Shown: positions 42,215 to 54,143 of the stretch, in pieces
Numbering within the stretch: position 1 is the first letter of the stretch
Layout of the letters: each line of letters begins with the position of its first letter
The notes under the pieces: model-generated
Databases searched by the model: none
What the model saw: the letters and a program-made list of their open reading frames with translations, nothing else
Told to the model about the DNA's origin: nothing
Made by a program: the position numbers and the translations under genes
DNA from: Jackrogersella multiformis
Taxonomy: Eukaryota; Ascomycota; Sordariomycetes; Xylariales; Hypoxylaceae
Assembly: GCA_902806575.1 (NCBI GenBank)
Contig: CADCXD010000011.1
Location: 1,178,001-1,242,000, forward strand
DNA length: 64,000 nt
Reading direction: 5' to 3'

Positions 42215-45200
42215 AAATATGTTTTAATATCCGGGTTAAAGCTCGTATTAAAAAACGTCTCGTATATTAAAACATAATTTTAATTATAACCTTACTATAC
42301 ATAATAACTGTACGTATACTTAATATGGTTTTTATTACTTTTTAATTTTTCGACCTTATTTATAAGGTAAGCGACGACGTTTCATAAGATATAAATATCC
42401 CGTTTTTTTAAGGATTAATTATATCTTTTTTTTTAAATTTTATTATATTAAACGACGAAAAGGAAATAAGTATTTTATTTAAATAATTAAACTTTAATAT
42501 AATACCGGAAATAATCTTAAATTATATACCTTAAAAAGGATAATTAATATTAATATTTACTTTCGATATTAAAAACGATAATTTTAACGAAAACGATTTT
42601 AATTTAAAAGATTTATTTAATAATATAAAGAACTTTTAACTCGTTATTAAATTTATATTTTTAATATATTTTAAATATAATTTAAACCTTAAGGAATTTA
42701 TAAAGAAACTTTAAGATATATGTAAATATAATAATTATCACGTAAGGTAAAAAGAATATAAAGACGGTATATTTTATTTTTACGTTTTTAAAAAGTGGAA
42801 AAAAAAATATTCGTAATTTTTAAGCTTTTAATATTATTAAGTATTATTTAAATATAAGTCGTATTAAAAATAAATTAACGGTTTAAAAATATTTACATAA
42901 AACGAAAGGTCGTTTTATTTATATTAAAAGAAATATAACCGAATTACGTTCGTTATAATAAATAAGGAAAAAAACTTAATAATTAAATGTTATTTAAATC
43001 GAAAATAAAATCGATTTTTTTTAAAAGTTCGGTAAGGAATTTTCGCGGGACTTAATATTATATTACGGTAATATAATAATTTACGTTAACGATAAATACC
43101 GGCCATTTATATTAAAGTATAAAACTTTTATAATGTAAAAATTATAAAAGTTTTCGTCGTTTATTTAAAAATGAAAAAGTAATAATATAAATTAAAAAAG
43201 GGTACGATTTTCGAGATTAATATATATTTATATTTTAACTTATTTATAATACGATTAAAATTATTATATATATACGGAAATATCCGTTTTTTTAAGATTA
43301 TTTAAGCTCGATTTATAAGCCTTTATTATTATATAAGCAAATATTAAAACGTATTTTTATTAAATAACGATAAATAATACGTTATTATAAACGATATATT
43401 ATTAAGCGATAAAAATATAATACGACATTATAAACCGATATTAAAATGTTAAAGCAATTTTTTTATTACGGATAAATATTTAAAAAAGGTATATTTTTTA
43501 ATATAAAGTTTATTATGTATTTATATTTTTAACGAATATTTTAAGTATTATTAAAAGGTAAATATAAAATAATTAAAAAGGAATTATACCTTCGTGTACG
43601 TAATAAAACCATTGTTTTAAAAGAAACCGTTTAATATAAACGAAAAGGAATTATTAATATTAATAAAAAAAGATTTTAATTTTAATAAATAAATTAATCG
43701 TTTATTATAAATATTTTAATTATATTTAATTTTACCGAGGAAAGTTAATTAAATATTAACTTACTTGTTTTAAAAAGGCTTTATTAAAGGAAACTTAATT
43801 ATCTTTAATATATTTTCTTTTTTTAACTTTTAAAGGCTTTTTAAAGGGTTTTTTCTTTTTTATAATTCACGAGGAGAAAGTATAATAAGAATTATTATCT
43901 TTTTTTAAGCTTTTTTTTACGTTAAAATAAGTTAAAACTTACCTTTATAAAATATTTATTATAAATTTTATAAAATAATTTAATAAAAAAAAACGTAAAG
44001 AAATATTTTTTCGCTATTTATATAAAAGTATTTTATTAATTAAAGTTACCGCGTAAAAATTAATCCGATTATTTTTATTAAAAAAATAACCCTTTTTTAT
44101 AATAAAAACCGTAATATTTATATCTCGTACTTTTAAAGTAAGTAACGTAATACCTTTATTTTTTAAGGTTAATTTAAACGTTAATTTCGTAATATTATTT
44201 ATAAGCTTTATAATATTTTTAAAAGTAAAAGAATATAAATTTTACTTTTATTTTTTAAAAGTTTCTTTTTTAAAATCTTTTTAATTATTATTTTTATTAA
44301 GTTTTATTTTATGAATTTTATTATTTAATAAAAATATAATACTTAAATTTATTATAACTTTATTAAAATTATCTCGTAAATTACTTTTTATCGTAAAAAA
44401 AAATTATTAATTAAAATAAATATATATATATTATATTATATTTTTATTTTCCGATTAATAATATATAATTTATTTATAATATTTTTACTTTTTTTTATTA
44501 ACCGATTAATAAGAAAATATATATTAAATAACCGAAACGAAAGTTATAACTTAACACGAAAATAATATACTTTATTTAAAACGATATTTTTCGCCTTTTT
44601 TCGATTAATAACGCGAAAAAATAATAAACGTAAATTTATACCCGAAAAAAAAAATTAAACTTATCGTAAAATAAAAAACCTTACACTCGTATTAAAATTA
44701 TTCATTCGATTAAAACTTATACCTTAAAAATTATTCCTGTAAAAATATATATAACGTTTCTTTTTATTTAACTTAATTATAAAAAAAAAGAAAATAAATA
44801 TAAAAAATAATATTTCATTAAAATATAACATATATATTATAATTTCGAAATATATAAAACTTTATAATAACCTTTAAGCCACGTATATATACTTCGTTAT
44901 TAAACCGAAAAAATATAATAAAAGTATTAATCTTAAAAAGTAAAAATTTTATATTTTTATTTTTAATATAAATATTATATTTCAACTTTATAACTTAATT
45001 AACGTTTATAACGTTACGTATAACGACGTAAAAACGATATTTAAAATAACGAAAATAACTTTTATTATAACCGTATATTATAATAATAAACCTTATAAAC
45101 TAATTTTATAAAAATTTATAATAATAAGATCTTTAAATACCATAAAAAAACTACCTAAATATAAAAATTTAAGTTTAATACGTCGATAATCGTGATTATT

Positions 45201-46430
45201 TTAATCGTAACGTATCGTTTTTATTAATTTAAAATCTTTATATTAACGTTAATTAACACGATAAATAAAACATTAAAACCCGTCCGAAATATAAAAATTA
45301 ATAAATTTATAAAAAACTATTTATAAACCTCGTTCTCGAACTTAATAATTCCGATATACGACTTAATTTATTAACGTAATATTTAAATTACCCACGATTT
45401 TAAAACTTAAAAAAACCTTAAAATTAATACCTTAAAAACGGTAATAAAGTAACGAAAAATTCTTTATAAATAAATAATACGTATAAAAATTAAAACCGTT
45501 AAATAATTACGAAAAACGACGTATAAAAAAAAACGCCCGATCGTTTCGTTTTATTAATTAATCGTATTTAAATAAAAAACCTTAAATATATTTATACGAT
45601 TAACCTCGTATTTAATAACGCTTACGATATAAACGTTAATAACTCGTATATTTAATATAATTAAATAATAATTTAGAATATCGAACGTAATTATATCGAT
45701 AAAACTTTTCTCGAAATAAAAAACGTTAATAATATATATAATATAAAAATAAAAATAAATAAAATAATAAAAAATACAATCTTCACCTTTCGTAAAAAAA
45801 TAAAGCTTAATTTTAACTTAATAACGTTAAATATAATCCTTAATAAAAAAACCCCGAAAGTTAAAGTTTTCCTTTAAAAGTAAACTTAAATATTTAAAAA
45901 AATCGAACCGATAATAAACCCGTTTTTTAAAATTAAATAAACAAAAAATAAAAACGTAGATAATAACGAAAAAAAAATATATATAATTTAAATAAATAAA
46001 ATACGAAAACGTAACCGTAATTAATTAAACTTTAGGTATATTTTTATAATTAATAAAAGAACGTATTAATATAAGGAAAAAAATCGATAAATAAGTTATA
46101 TAATAATAAGAAAAAACTAAAGTAACGTAATTTCGGTAAATAAAAAAACACATTATATAATATAAAGTAAATTACTTAAATATTATATTATATTAATAAC
46201 TTTAAATTAATAAATATAATATATTATATTACTTTAAGTAATTATTTAAGCAATTAATTATAATATAATAAAATTATTACATTATTAAATTTAATATATA
46301 ATTAATAAACGTATCGTTACGTATTAATATTTATACGTTATACGTATCCGTAAATAATATCGTATAATATTACGGATAAACGCTTCAATATTACGAACAT
46401 TAAAACACTAACATTAAAGTAATAAAATTA
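42215..46430 (-). mobile_element. 4.2-kb RIP-degraded transposon, copy 2 (inverted)
   Basis: Reverse-complement copy of 8,355-12,552. The end motif TGTTTTAATATCCG at 42,220-42,233 is mirrored by CGAACATTAAAACA at 46,394-46,407. This copy keeps more CpG than copy 1, for example around 43,020-43,100 and 45,500-45,560. Comparing the two copies restores many C and G positions. A translation around 42,900-43,150 did not give a recognisable protein in any frame I tried. The former gene content therefore stays open. Confidence 0.7.
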
Positions 46431-46517
46431 TTTAATAATAACCGTAAATTTAATAATTTTTAAAGTAAAATTAAAAATATATTTACGTTTATATTATTAT
46501 TTTATTTATATAAATAA

Positions 46518-46790
46518 ATTTTTTAATAATATTTATAAATTATAATAATATTAAACGTAATATTAATATAATTAATTTTAATATTTAATTTTAAATTATT
46601 TAAAAAATTATTTATAAATAATACGAATTTTTTTATATTTTTATTAATTATTTTAATAATTATTACGATAATTTTATTTATAATTATTATTTTAACGTTT
46701 ATTTGTTTAATTTCTTTATTAATTATTGTTATAATTTTTTTATCGATTATTTTTACGATTATTTTAATAATGTTAATTATTATTTTTATT
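46518..46790 (+). repeat. Diverged repeat, copy 2 (partner at 1.0 kb)
   Basis: Direct match to about 1,018-1,450, with a shorter middle part. It lies about 90 bp right of the end of the 4.2-kb transposon. It shows the same T-rich triplet-like periodicity. Confidence 0.6.
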
Positions 46791-47880
46791 TGCGTTTAAT
46801 AATAAAATAAAATAAAAACGATTTTTTTATTATTATTATATTTAATAATAAAATGTTTATAAAAGAATTAACGTAATTAATAAATATATTTTGTTTATTA
46901 ATAATAAATTTATAATTTTAAAAAATTTTAAATTTTAAATTAAATATTTTAACGTTATTTTTTTAAATTTTATAAAAAATAAAAAATTATTTATAAACAA
47001 ATTAATTAACGTTATAAATTTTATTTTATTTATAAATAACGGTTTATTTAATTTTTTATAATTTTTTTATAATAATAATTTTATTTAATTATTTATTATA
47101 TTTATTTTTAAAATAATTTTTTAAATTTGAAATAAAAGCTTATATTTTATTAAATATTGTTTTTATATATTTATATATTTTGATTTTTATAAATGTAATT
47201 TTATTATTAATTAATATTATTATAAATTTAATAAATTCTTTTAATTAAAATAATTTAAAATAGTTAAAAATATCGTTTTAACTTCAAATCTTTTATTTTG
47301 CTTAATTACTTTTTATTATAAAATTTAATAATATTAATATATATAAAAAATTATATTAATAAAATATAAAAATATATAAAAAATATAAATATTAAAAATA
47401 TTTTTATATAAAAATTTAAAATAAAATTGATCGTTTGAAATTAATACGCATAAAAACTTTTATAAACTTTACGTTTTAAAAATTCTGAGAAATTATAAAA
47501 TTAATATAAAATTATAATAAGTAATAAAAAAAATTACATTATAATAATAAAAAACTTTTATAAATACGAGATTTTTATTTTAAATTTAAGTAAATTTAAA
47601 TAATAATAAATATATAATATAAATATAACGTTAAAAATTAATAAAAAGTATAAAAAGTTATTTAAGTTAAATAAATCGTACGTTAAAAGCTTATAAAATC
47701 TATAATTAAATAATAATTTAAATTTTTGATATTTAAAAGATTAATAAAAATAAAAAAACTGAAAGAAAATATATTAATAAATTATTAATAAAATATATTA
47801 CACGTTTAAAATATAAATAATAATAATATAATTTAATATGATTAATTTTAATTAAAAGAATTTATATTAAATATTAATTT
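46791..47880. other. RIP-degraded DNA, unassigned
   Basis: I see no gene or clear repeat here, only A/T-rich sequence with scattered CpG. Confidence 0.6.
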
Positions 47881-48049
47881 AATACGAATTTTATAAAGTA
47901 TATTTTAATATATAAAATTAATCGTTTTTTCGTTATTTAAAAACGGGTAAAAAATAACATGAAAATTAAAAATCTTTATTTTATTTATTTAATTTAAATT
48001 TTATTTTTTATTTTTTATTTAATATAAAAATCTTTATAAAGTTATATTA
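47881..48049 (+). mobile_element. 170-bp MITE family, copy f
   Basis: Full length but strongly mutated: the left end AATACGAATTTTATAAAG is the RIP form of GGTACGAACCTTATAAGG, and the right end is TCTTTATAAAGTTATATTA. It lies 21 bp from copy g in the opposite orientation. Confidence 0.8.
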
Positions 48050-48070
48050 TTTAATTAAAGATTAATTAAT

Positions 48071-48240
48071 TAATGCGATTTTATAAGGGTCTTTACATTA
48101 AATGAAAATATATATCTTATATTTTAAATTAAATAAATAAGATAAAAACTTTTAATTTTTATCTTATTTTTTACTTATTTTAAAATAACGGAGAAATTAT
48201 TAATCTTATATATTAAAATATATCTTATAAGGTTTATATT
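48071..48240 (-). mobile_element. 170-bp MITE family, copy g (ATTAAT duplication)
   Basis: Full-length reverse copy, from TAATGCGATTTTATAAGG to CTTATAAGGTTTATATT. The hexamer ATTAAT stands directly on both sides, consistent with a 6-bp target duplication. Confidence 0.85.
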
Positions 48241-48842
48241 ATTAATTCTTACTTTAAATATTTTATATAATAATATATAAATTAATTAATTTTTAAATTT
48301 TTTTTATATTTTTTAAAAAAGAAAATTAATTATAATAAGTTTAATTTTTCATTTAATTATAATAAAGGCTTTTTTTATTAAGTTATAATTTATTATAAAT
48401 TTAAAAATACGAAAAGGTAAGTTAATAATAATTTATTTAAATATTAAATATATATATATATAATTTAATATATAATTTATAAAACGTAATAAATAAATCT
48501 TAAATAATATTTAATTTAAATTATAAATTAAAATAAAAGGTTTATTAATTTAAAAAATCCTTTATTTTAACCTTTTTCTAAAGGTTATAAATAAAAAAGT
48601 TTAAATATTATTAATTTTATTAAATAAAAAAAAGTAAAAAAATAAAATGTAATGTTTTGAAAATAAAAAATAATTTTTTTAATAATATTAAATAAATATA
48701 TTTAATTATTAAAAAATTTATATTTTACGTTTTTATTTTAAGCGAATTATAAGTTAATAATATTTTTTATAAATATTATTGTTAATTATATTTTTACGAT
48801 TTTTTTTATAACGCTTTTTTAAATAAAATAAATAAATAATAT

Positions 48843-49012
48843 TAATGCGATTTTATAAAGGTCTTTATATTAAATGGAGATATATACCTTATATTTTAGA
48901 TTAAATAAATAAGATAAGGATTTTCAGTCTTTATTTTATTTTTTACCCGTTTTAAGAAAACGAAAAAACTATTAATTTTATATATTAAAATATACTTTAT
49001 AAGGTTCGTATT
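48843..49012 (-). mobile_element. 170-bp MITE family, copy h
   Basis: Full-length reverse copy, from TAATGCGATTTTATAAAGG to CTTTATAAGGTTCGTATT. The flanking hexamers TAATAT and AAATAT agree at five of six positions. Confidence 0.85.
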
Positions 49013-50215
49013 AAATATTTAAGTTTAATTTTTATTATTTTATATCGTAATAATTAATTATATACGTGTTAATTTAATTATTACGTTTTTTGTATAATTA
49101 TTTTTATTATAAAACTTTTTTATCGATATAATATATTAAAATTTTAAGTTTATTTATAAAAAAATTTTAACGTTATATAATATCGTTTTTTCTTTTTATT
49201 TAATAAAAATATTTAATAAAAAAATAAAAATAATTTAATATTATATTAATATTATTTTTTTAATATAATTTATATATACGATATAATATATTATATTTTT
49301 TAAATAAAGAAATTATATATATAATAAATAAAATTTTAAATGATAACTTTTTTATTTTTTTTTATTAATTAATTTATATATATATATTTATTATTAAAAA
49401 AAATTATTAAATTTATTTTATTATAATGTTAAGTTTATATAAAAGGCATATAATTAATAATTTATCTTTTTATTAAAAAAAGTATTAAATTATTTATTAA
49501 GATTTAAAAAATATTTATTAAAACGATTAAAATATAATAAATAATTTTATAATTAAAAAAAACCTTTTTAAAATAATTATAAAGGATTTTATCTTAAATT
49601 TTATTATATTAATAAAGAAATTTATTTATAACGGATTTATTAATGTTATTTAAAAATAATTTTAACGTTAAAATTATCAATAATATTTACGTATTTTTAA
49701 AGATTAAAGTGAAAATATATTTAATAAATATATTTTATTTTAAGTTTTTTATTTAATATTTTTTTTAATTATATAAAGCTTTAATAAGGTAATTTATAAA
49801 GTTTATAAAATATTAATAAAAATAATTTTATAATAATATTTATATAAATAAATAAATAATATATTTAATTAAAAGTTACTAATAATAAATGATTTTCTTA
49901 TTTTTTTATAAAATAATTTATAAAATTAAATAACAAATATTTTAAATTATAAAGTTAAACGTTAAATAAAGTTATTTAATAAAACGTAAGAAATTTTTTT
50001 AATTAATTTTAAGTTATAAAAATTAAAGTTAAATATTTAACGAAAATATTTATTTTATTAAATTAAAAAGGAATTTAAAAACATATTTAATTAATTAATT
50101 AAGTTATTATTTTTTAATTTTTTATAACTTATAATAAGTTTACGGATATTTTTAATATAAATTAACGATAATAATAAAATAATTAAAAATAATAAAAATG
50201 TCGTAAATTATTTTA
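49013..50215. other. RIP-degraded DNA, unassigned
   Basis: No gene or clear repeat could be seen between MITE copy h and the purine-rich block. Confidence 0.6.
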
Positions 50216-50420
50216 TTTATAAAAAAAGATAAAAGTTAAGAAGAAAATAAAGATAAAAATAATAAAAAGTAAAAACGAAAAGGAGGGTAAAAAAAAAGGT
50301 AAAAAAATAAAAATAAAAAGAAAAAAAAAGGTTAAAAAAAGATAATAATAAAGATAAAATTAAAAATAAAGGAAAAAATAATAATAAAATAATTATATTA
50401 AAAATAATAATTAAAATAAT
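50216..50420 (+). other. Polypurine-rich strand segment
   Basis: The plus strand is almost entirely A and G, with a few T and very few C (aaaggtaaaaaaataaaaat, gaaaaggagggtaaaaaaaa). This would fit a decayed Lys/Glu-rich coding segment on the plus strand or a former purine microsatellite. It is the strongest purine/pyrimidine asymmetry in the AT block. Confidence 0.6.
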
Positions 50421-50577
50421 AAAAATAAGTTAAAAAAAACTTAATAAATTTATTAATATAATAAATTAATTAATTAATGTAAGTTTTAAAGATAAGGAAA
50501 TTATATTAAAAAGAGGTAATAAAGAAAGAAAAAAGAAAAAAGATCGTTAAGTAATGGTTAAATTAACGTAAAAAAAG

Positions 50578-50840
50578 CATTAAATAATTATAAAAAAAAA
50601 AAAGTTCGTTAAATAAAAATTATTTTATATTAAAAATAAAAACATTAAATAATTATTAAACAGAAAATAAAGGATTATTAAATAAAGTTATTATATATTA
50701 AAAAAAGCATTAAATAATTATTAAAACAATAAAGGAATATTATATAAAAATTATTTTAAAGTAAAAGTAAAATTATTAAATAATTATTAAAAAAAATAAA
50801 AAAACGTTAATTAAAAGTTAATTTAATGGAAAAAATAATT
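50578..50840. repeat. Diverged tandem repeat of about 65 bp, about four units
   Basis: The phrase attaaataattatt recurs at about 50,578, 50,641, 50,708 and 50,772, a spacing of 63-67 bp. Between occurrences lie similar aaaataaaggattattaaat and attattttatattaaaa phrases. The units differ by substitutions and small indels. Confidence 0.65.
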
Positions 50841-52505
50841 ATTAAATAAAAACTAGATTAAAATAAAAAAAGGATTATTTAATCTTTAAAACTTTATAAT
50901 TTTTTTATAAACGGTAATAAACTTTTTATAAAATAATTTTAAATATTATATAATTAAAAATATAATTCATTATAATTATTTATTAAATTATAATTCTTAA
51001 AAAAGGCATTATTTTATTTTTTAAATATAAACTTAATTTTATTTTTATTTTATTTTAAAAGTTATTATTATTATTTATTATTTATTACGTTTTTATATTT
51101 TTATTATATTTTTATTAATATGCTTATATAATATATTTAACGAAATAAATGCGTTTTTATAATTAATATAAAAGTTAAATAAACCTTTAACTAATATTAA
51201 TATATAATTAACTCGAAAAGTTATAAAACTTAAATATTCTTTTTTAATTAATTATATATTAATATTATATTAACCTTTAATTACATTTTAGTTTTTAATA
51301 ATTACTTTATTAAAATTTAATAATTAATTATTTTAAGTTAATAAAAACATAATAATATATAAATATTTTATTTTATATTATTTTTATTTTAATGTATTTT
51401 TTTAACAAGCTTATTTATTTTACTTATTTTAATTTAATTATTAAAGTTTATTTTAATATTAAAAATAAATATCAAATTCTTTTTATTTAAATTATTTAAG
51501 TAATTACGTGGTAATTTATATAAATAAAATAAAGTTTTTATAAACTTTATAATAATTATTTAAATAATAAAAATAATTATTTATTAATTAAAAAATAAAA
51601 CTTTTAACTTTATTATTAAAGTTTAAAATTTAATAATCTTTAATAATAAATTATATATTATAAGATAAAAATAATATTATAATTAACATTATAGGCTTAT
51701 AATTTATATATATTAAATATAAAGCGAATTATATAAGATTTTAATAAGCTTATATATATTTTTTATAACGTTTAATTTTAATTATCTTTTTATTAAATAA
51801 AATCGGGTTAATTTATAATTATTTTACTTTTTTTCGTTTATAAAAATTATTACCTTAATAATTTAATTATTAATATTATTTTTTAAATGTTATTTTATAT
51901 TAATAAAAAAAATAAAACGAGCGCGTATATTTTAAGGAATTTTATAAATTAATAATTACCGTTTTAAATTCTTTTTAACGATAATATAAATATTAAAAAT
52001 AAAAATAATATAGATTTTATTAATTAAAATTTAACCGAAAAAAATTATTTATTATATCATAAATTGTTTATTTCGTAAAAAAACCGTTAAATATTATTCG
52101 ATTTTTATTAATAATATAATAATTTACGAAAATATTATTATTATTATTATTATTATCGTAAGTTATAATTAAATATTTTAAAGATTTATATTTTAATATA
52201 AAAAGTTTCGTTTAATTTTTTAGTTATTATTATTGTTTTTTTAATTTTAAAAATTAAAAGGTCGAATGAAAATTAAATAATAAAAGAAAAAAAAGTTATT
52301 TGTTAATTTAACGAAGTATTATAATAAATAAATAAAATAAAAACGCGATATAATTAATTAATATTATATATATATTAAAAGAAAAAGTAAATATATAAAT
52401 TACGAGTTAATTTAAATAAATTAACGGTTAAATTAATTAATTCGTGTTTATTATTACGTAAATATATAAATAAAACACGTGTATGTTATTTTATTAATAA
52501 TATTT
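50841..52505. other. RIP-degraded DNA, unassigned
   Basis: No gene. A run of seven ATT units lies at about 52,138-52,158. Confidence 0.55.
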
Positions 52506-52675
52506 AATACGAACTTTATAAAGTATGTTTTAATATATAAAATTAATGGTTTCTTCGTTATTTTAAAACGAGCGAAAAATAAATTAAAAATTAAAAGTCC
52601 TTATTTTATTTATATAATTTAAAATATAAAGTATATATTTTCATTTAATGTAAGAACCTTTATAAGGTCGTATTA
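52506..52675 (+). mobile_element. 170-bp MITE family, copy i
   Basis: Full-length forward copy, from AATACGAACTTTATAAAG to CCTTTATAAGGTCGTATTA. The ends extend into a perfect TTAATACGA / TCGTATTAA inverted pair. Confidence 0.85.
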
Positions 52676-53139
52676 ATATTATAAATATAATTAACATTTA
52701 AAGTTTCGTTAAAACTTTTATATTTAACGTAAGCCGATTTTAAATATAATATAATTAAAAAAAATTATAACGTATAAAATAATATTTTTACTTTTAAAAA
52801 ATTAATAAAAATTTTTATAATAATAATTATAACGAGTAAAATTACGAAAACGAGTTAAAGTAATAAAAATATATAAATAAAATAAAAAGAAATTATTTAT
52901 AAAACTAATATTTTTTTATATATAAATAAAAGTTATAATAATATAACGATATATCGAAATAATAAATTATAAAAAATAAAAAGTATTTTATTAATAAGTT
53001 TTATATGTTTTTATAATAACGAAATAAAAAGATTTTACATATAATAAAAATAAAAGAAAAGAAAAAAATTTAAAAAAGCTTAAGTTATTTAAATTATTTT
53101 TATAATTTTATTAAATTAAAATTACGATATTAATTTAAA

Positions 53140-53590
53140 AATATTATAATATATATAATTACGTAAAATATTTACGTAATATAATTCGAGTATAAAATTA
53201 TAATTAATTACTTTAAATAATTAATTTTTACGTATTTAATTTATATTTAATAATATATATATATAATATTATAAATTATTACGAGTTTTTTATTTTTTTA
53301 TTTTATTTTATTTACCGGTAATTTTATTAAATTAATATTAATTAATTATAAAATAATAAAATATAATATAAAAAATTTCGTAATTTATATAATAATATAA
53401 TAATTTATAATTTATACGATTTTATAAAATTTAATTTTTTATAATTAAACCGTTATAAATATAAAAAATTATATTTAAAATAAAGTTTCGTAATTTACGT
53501 ATATTTAATTATATAATAAATATAAACTTTTACTTAAATTTATTATATATAAAAAACTTTTATAATTATTAATAATTAATTAACATTTAA
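53140..53590 (-). repeat. Repeat family R3, copy C (inverted)
   Basis: In reverse complement the right part matches 37,250-37,400. The left part matches 36,181-36,420, and its final 125 bp also match 37,565-37,690. The landmark is ttatttaccggtaa at about 53,308-53,325. It lies about 550 bp from the edge of the isochore. Confidence 0.55.
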
Positions 53591-53777
53591 ATAAAAATTA
53601 TATATAATTAATTAATTTAATTATATAATTATATTTATTTATTTATTTTTATAATTAAAATTAATTATAATATAATTAATTAATAATTAAAAAAATAAAA
53701 AAATATTTTTTAAATATTTATTATATAATAATTATATTATAAATAAAGTTTAAAAATATAATAAAATTAAAATTTTA

Positions 53778-53915
53778 AAATTAAAATTAAAAATATATAT
53801 TTTATATTTTAAATTAAATAAAAACTTTTTATTTTTATTTTATTTTTCGCTCGTTTTAAAATAACGAAAAAATTATTAATTGTATTTATTAAAACATAAT
53901 TTATAAAGTTCGTAT
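53778..53915 (-). mobile_element. 170-bp MITE family, copy j (one end lost)
   Basis: The reverse copy lacks the family's right terminus but keeps the body (tttttcgctcgttttaaaat) and ends AAGTTCGTATT. It directly abuts copy k. Confidence 0.7.
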
Positions 53916-53917
53916 TA

Positions 53918-54016
53918 ATAATATATAAAATTAATAATTTTTTCGTTTTTTTAAATAAACGAAAAATAAAAAATATTTTATTTATTTATATATAAATTTT
54001 TATAAAAATCGCATTA
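53918..54016 (+). mobile_element. 170-bp MITE family, copy k (deleted, at isochore edge)
   Basis: The forward copy lacks its left terminus and has internal losses, but ends TTTATAAAAATCGCATTA like the family's right end. It is the last recognisable repeat, about 130 bp before the first gene. Confidence 0.6.
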
Positions 54017-54108
54017 AATTTTATATAATTTTAATTTTTTTATATAATTTAATTTAATCGTTTTATTTTATATTATATAAATTAATAATTTATCCTTTCC
54101 TTAAATAA

Positions 54109-54114
54109 TTTATT
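54109..54114 (-). terminator. Possible poly(A) signal of the G1 peptidase gene
   Basis: AATAAA on the minus strand, about 30 bases beyond the stop codon, inside the AT-rich block. AATAAA is frequent by chance in such DNA. Confidence 0.3.
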
Positions 54115-54143
54115 AATTATAAAATATCGTTATTTAAGTATTT

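Larger units (their letters stand above)
1..54143. other. AT-rich, RIP-degraded isochore (heterochromatic repeat block)
   Basis: The sequence is extremely A+T rich throughout, with stops in all frames and no credible coding region; the only open frame above 60 codons is low-complexity. Remaining C and G lie mostly in CpG (acg, tcg, cgt), while CpA and TpG are scarce. That is the expected product of repeat-induced point mutation, which changes C to T mainly in CpA. Many diverged duplicate segments occur in both orientations and differ largely by C/T and G/A. This is what a mutated transposon nest in Pezizomycotina looks like. The block ends abruptly at the stop codon of the peptidase gene. Mitochondrial origin is unlikely because no mitochondrial gene is present. 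The window start cuts the block, so its full length is unknown. Confidence 0.93.

Noticed and set aside
1..54143. AT-rich block as mitochondrial DNA
   Set aside because: There is no cox, cob, nad, atp, rRNA or tRNA gene; there are no ORFs, and many RIP-type diverged repeats. It is continuous with nuclear genes carrying spliceosomal introns.
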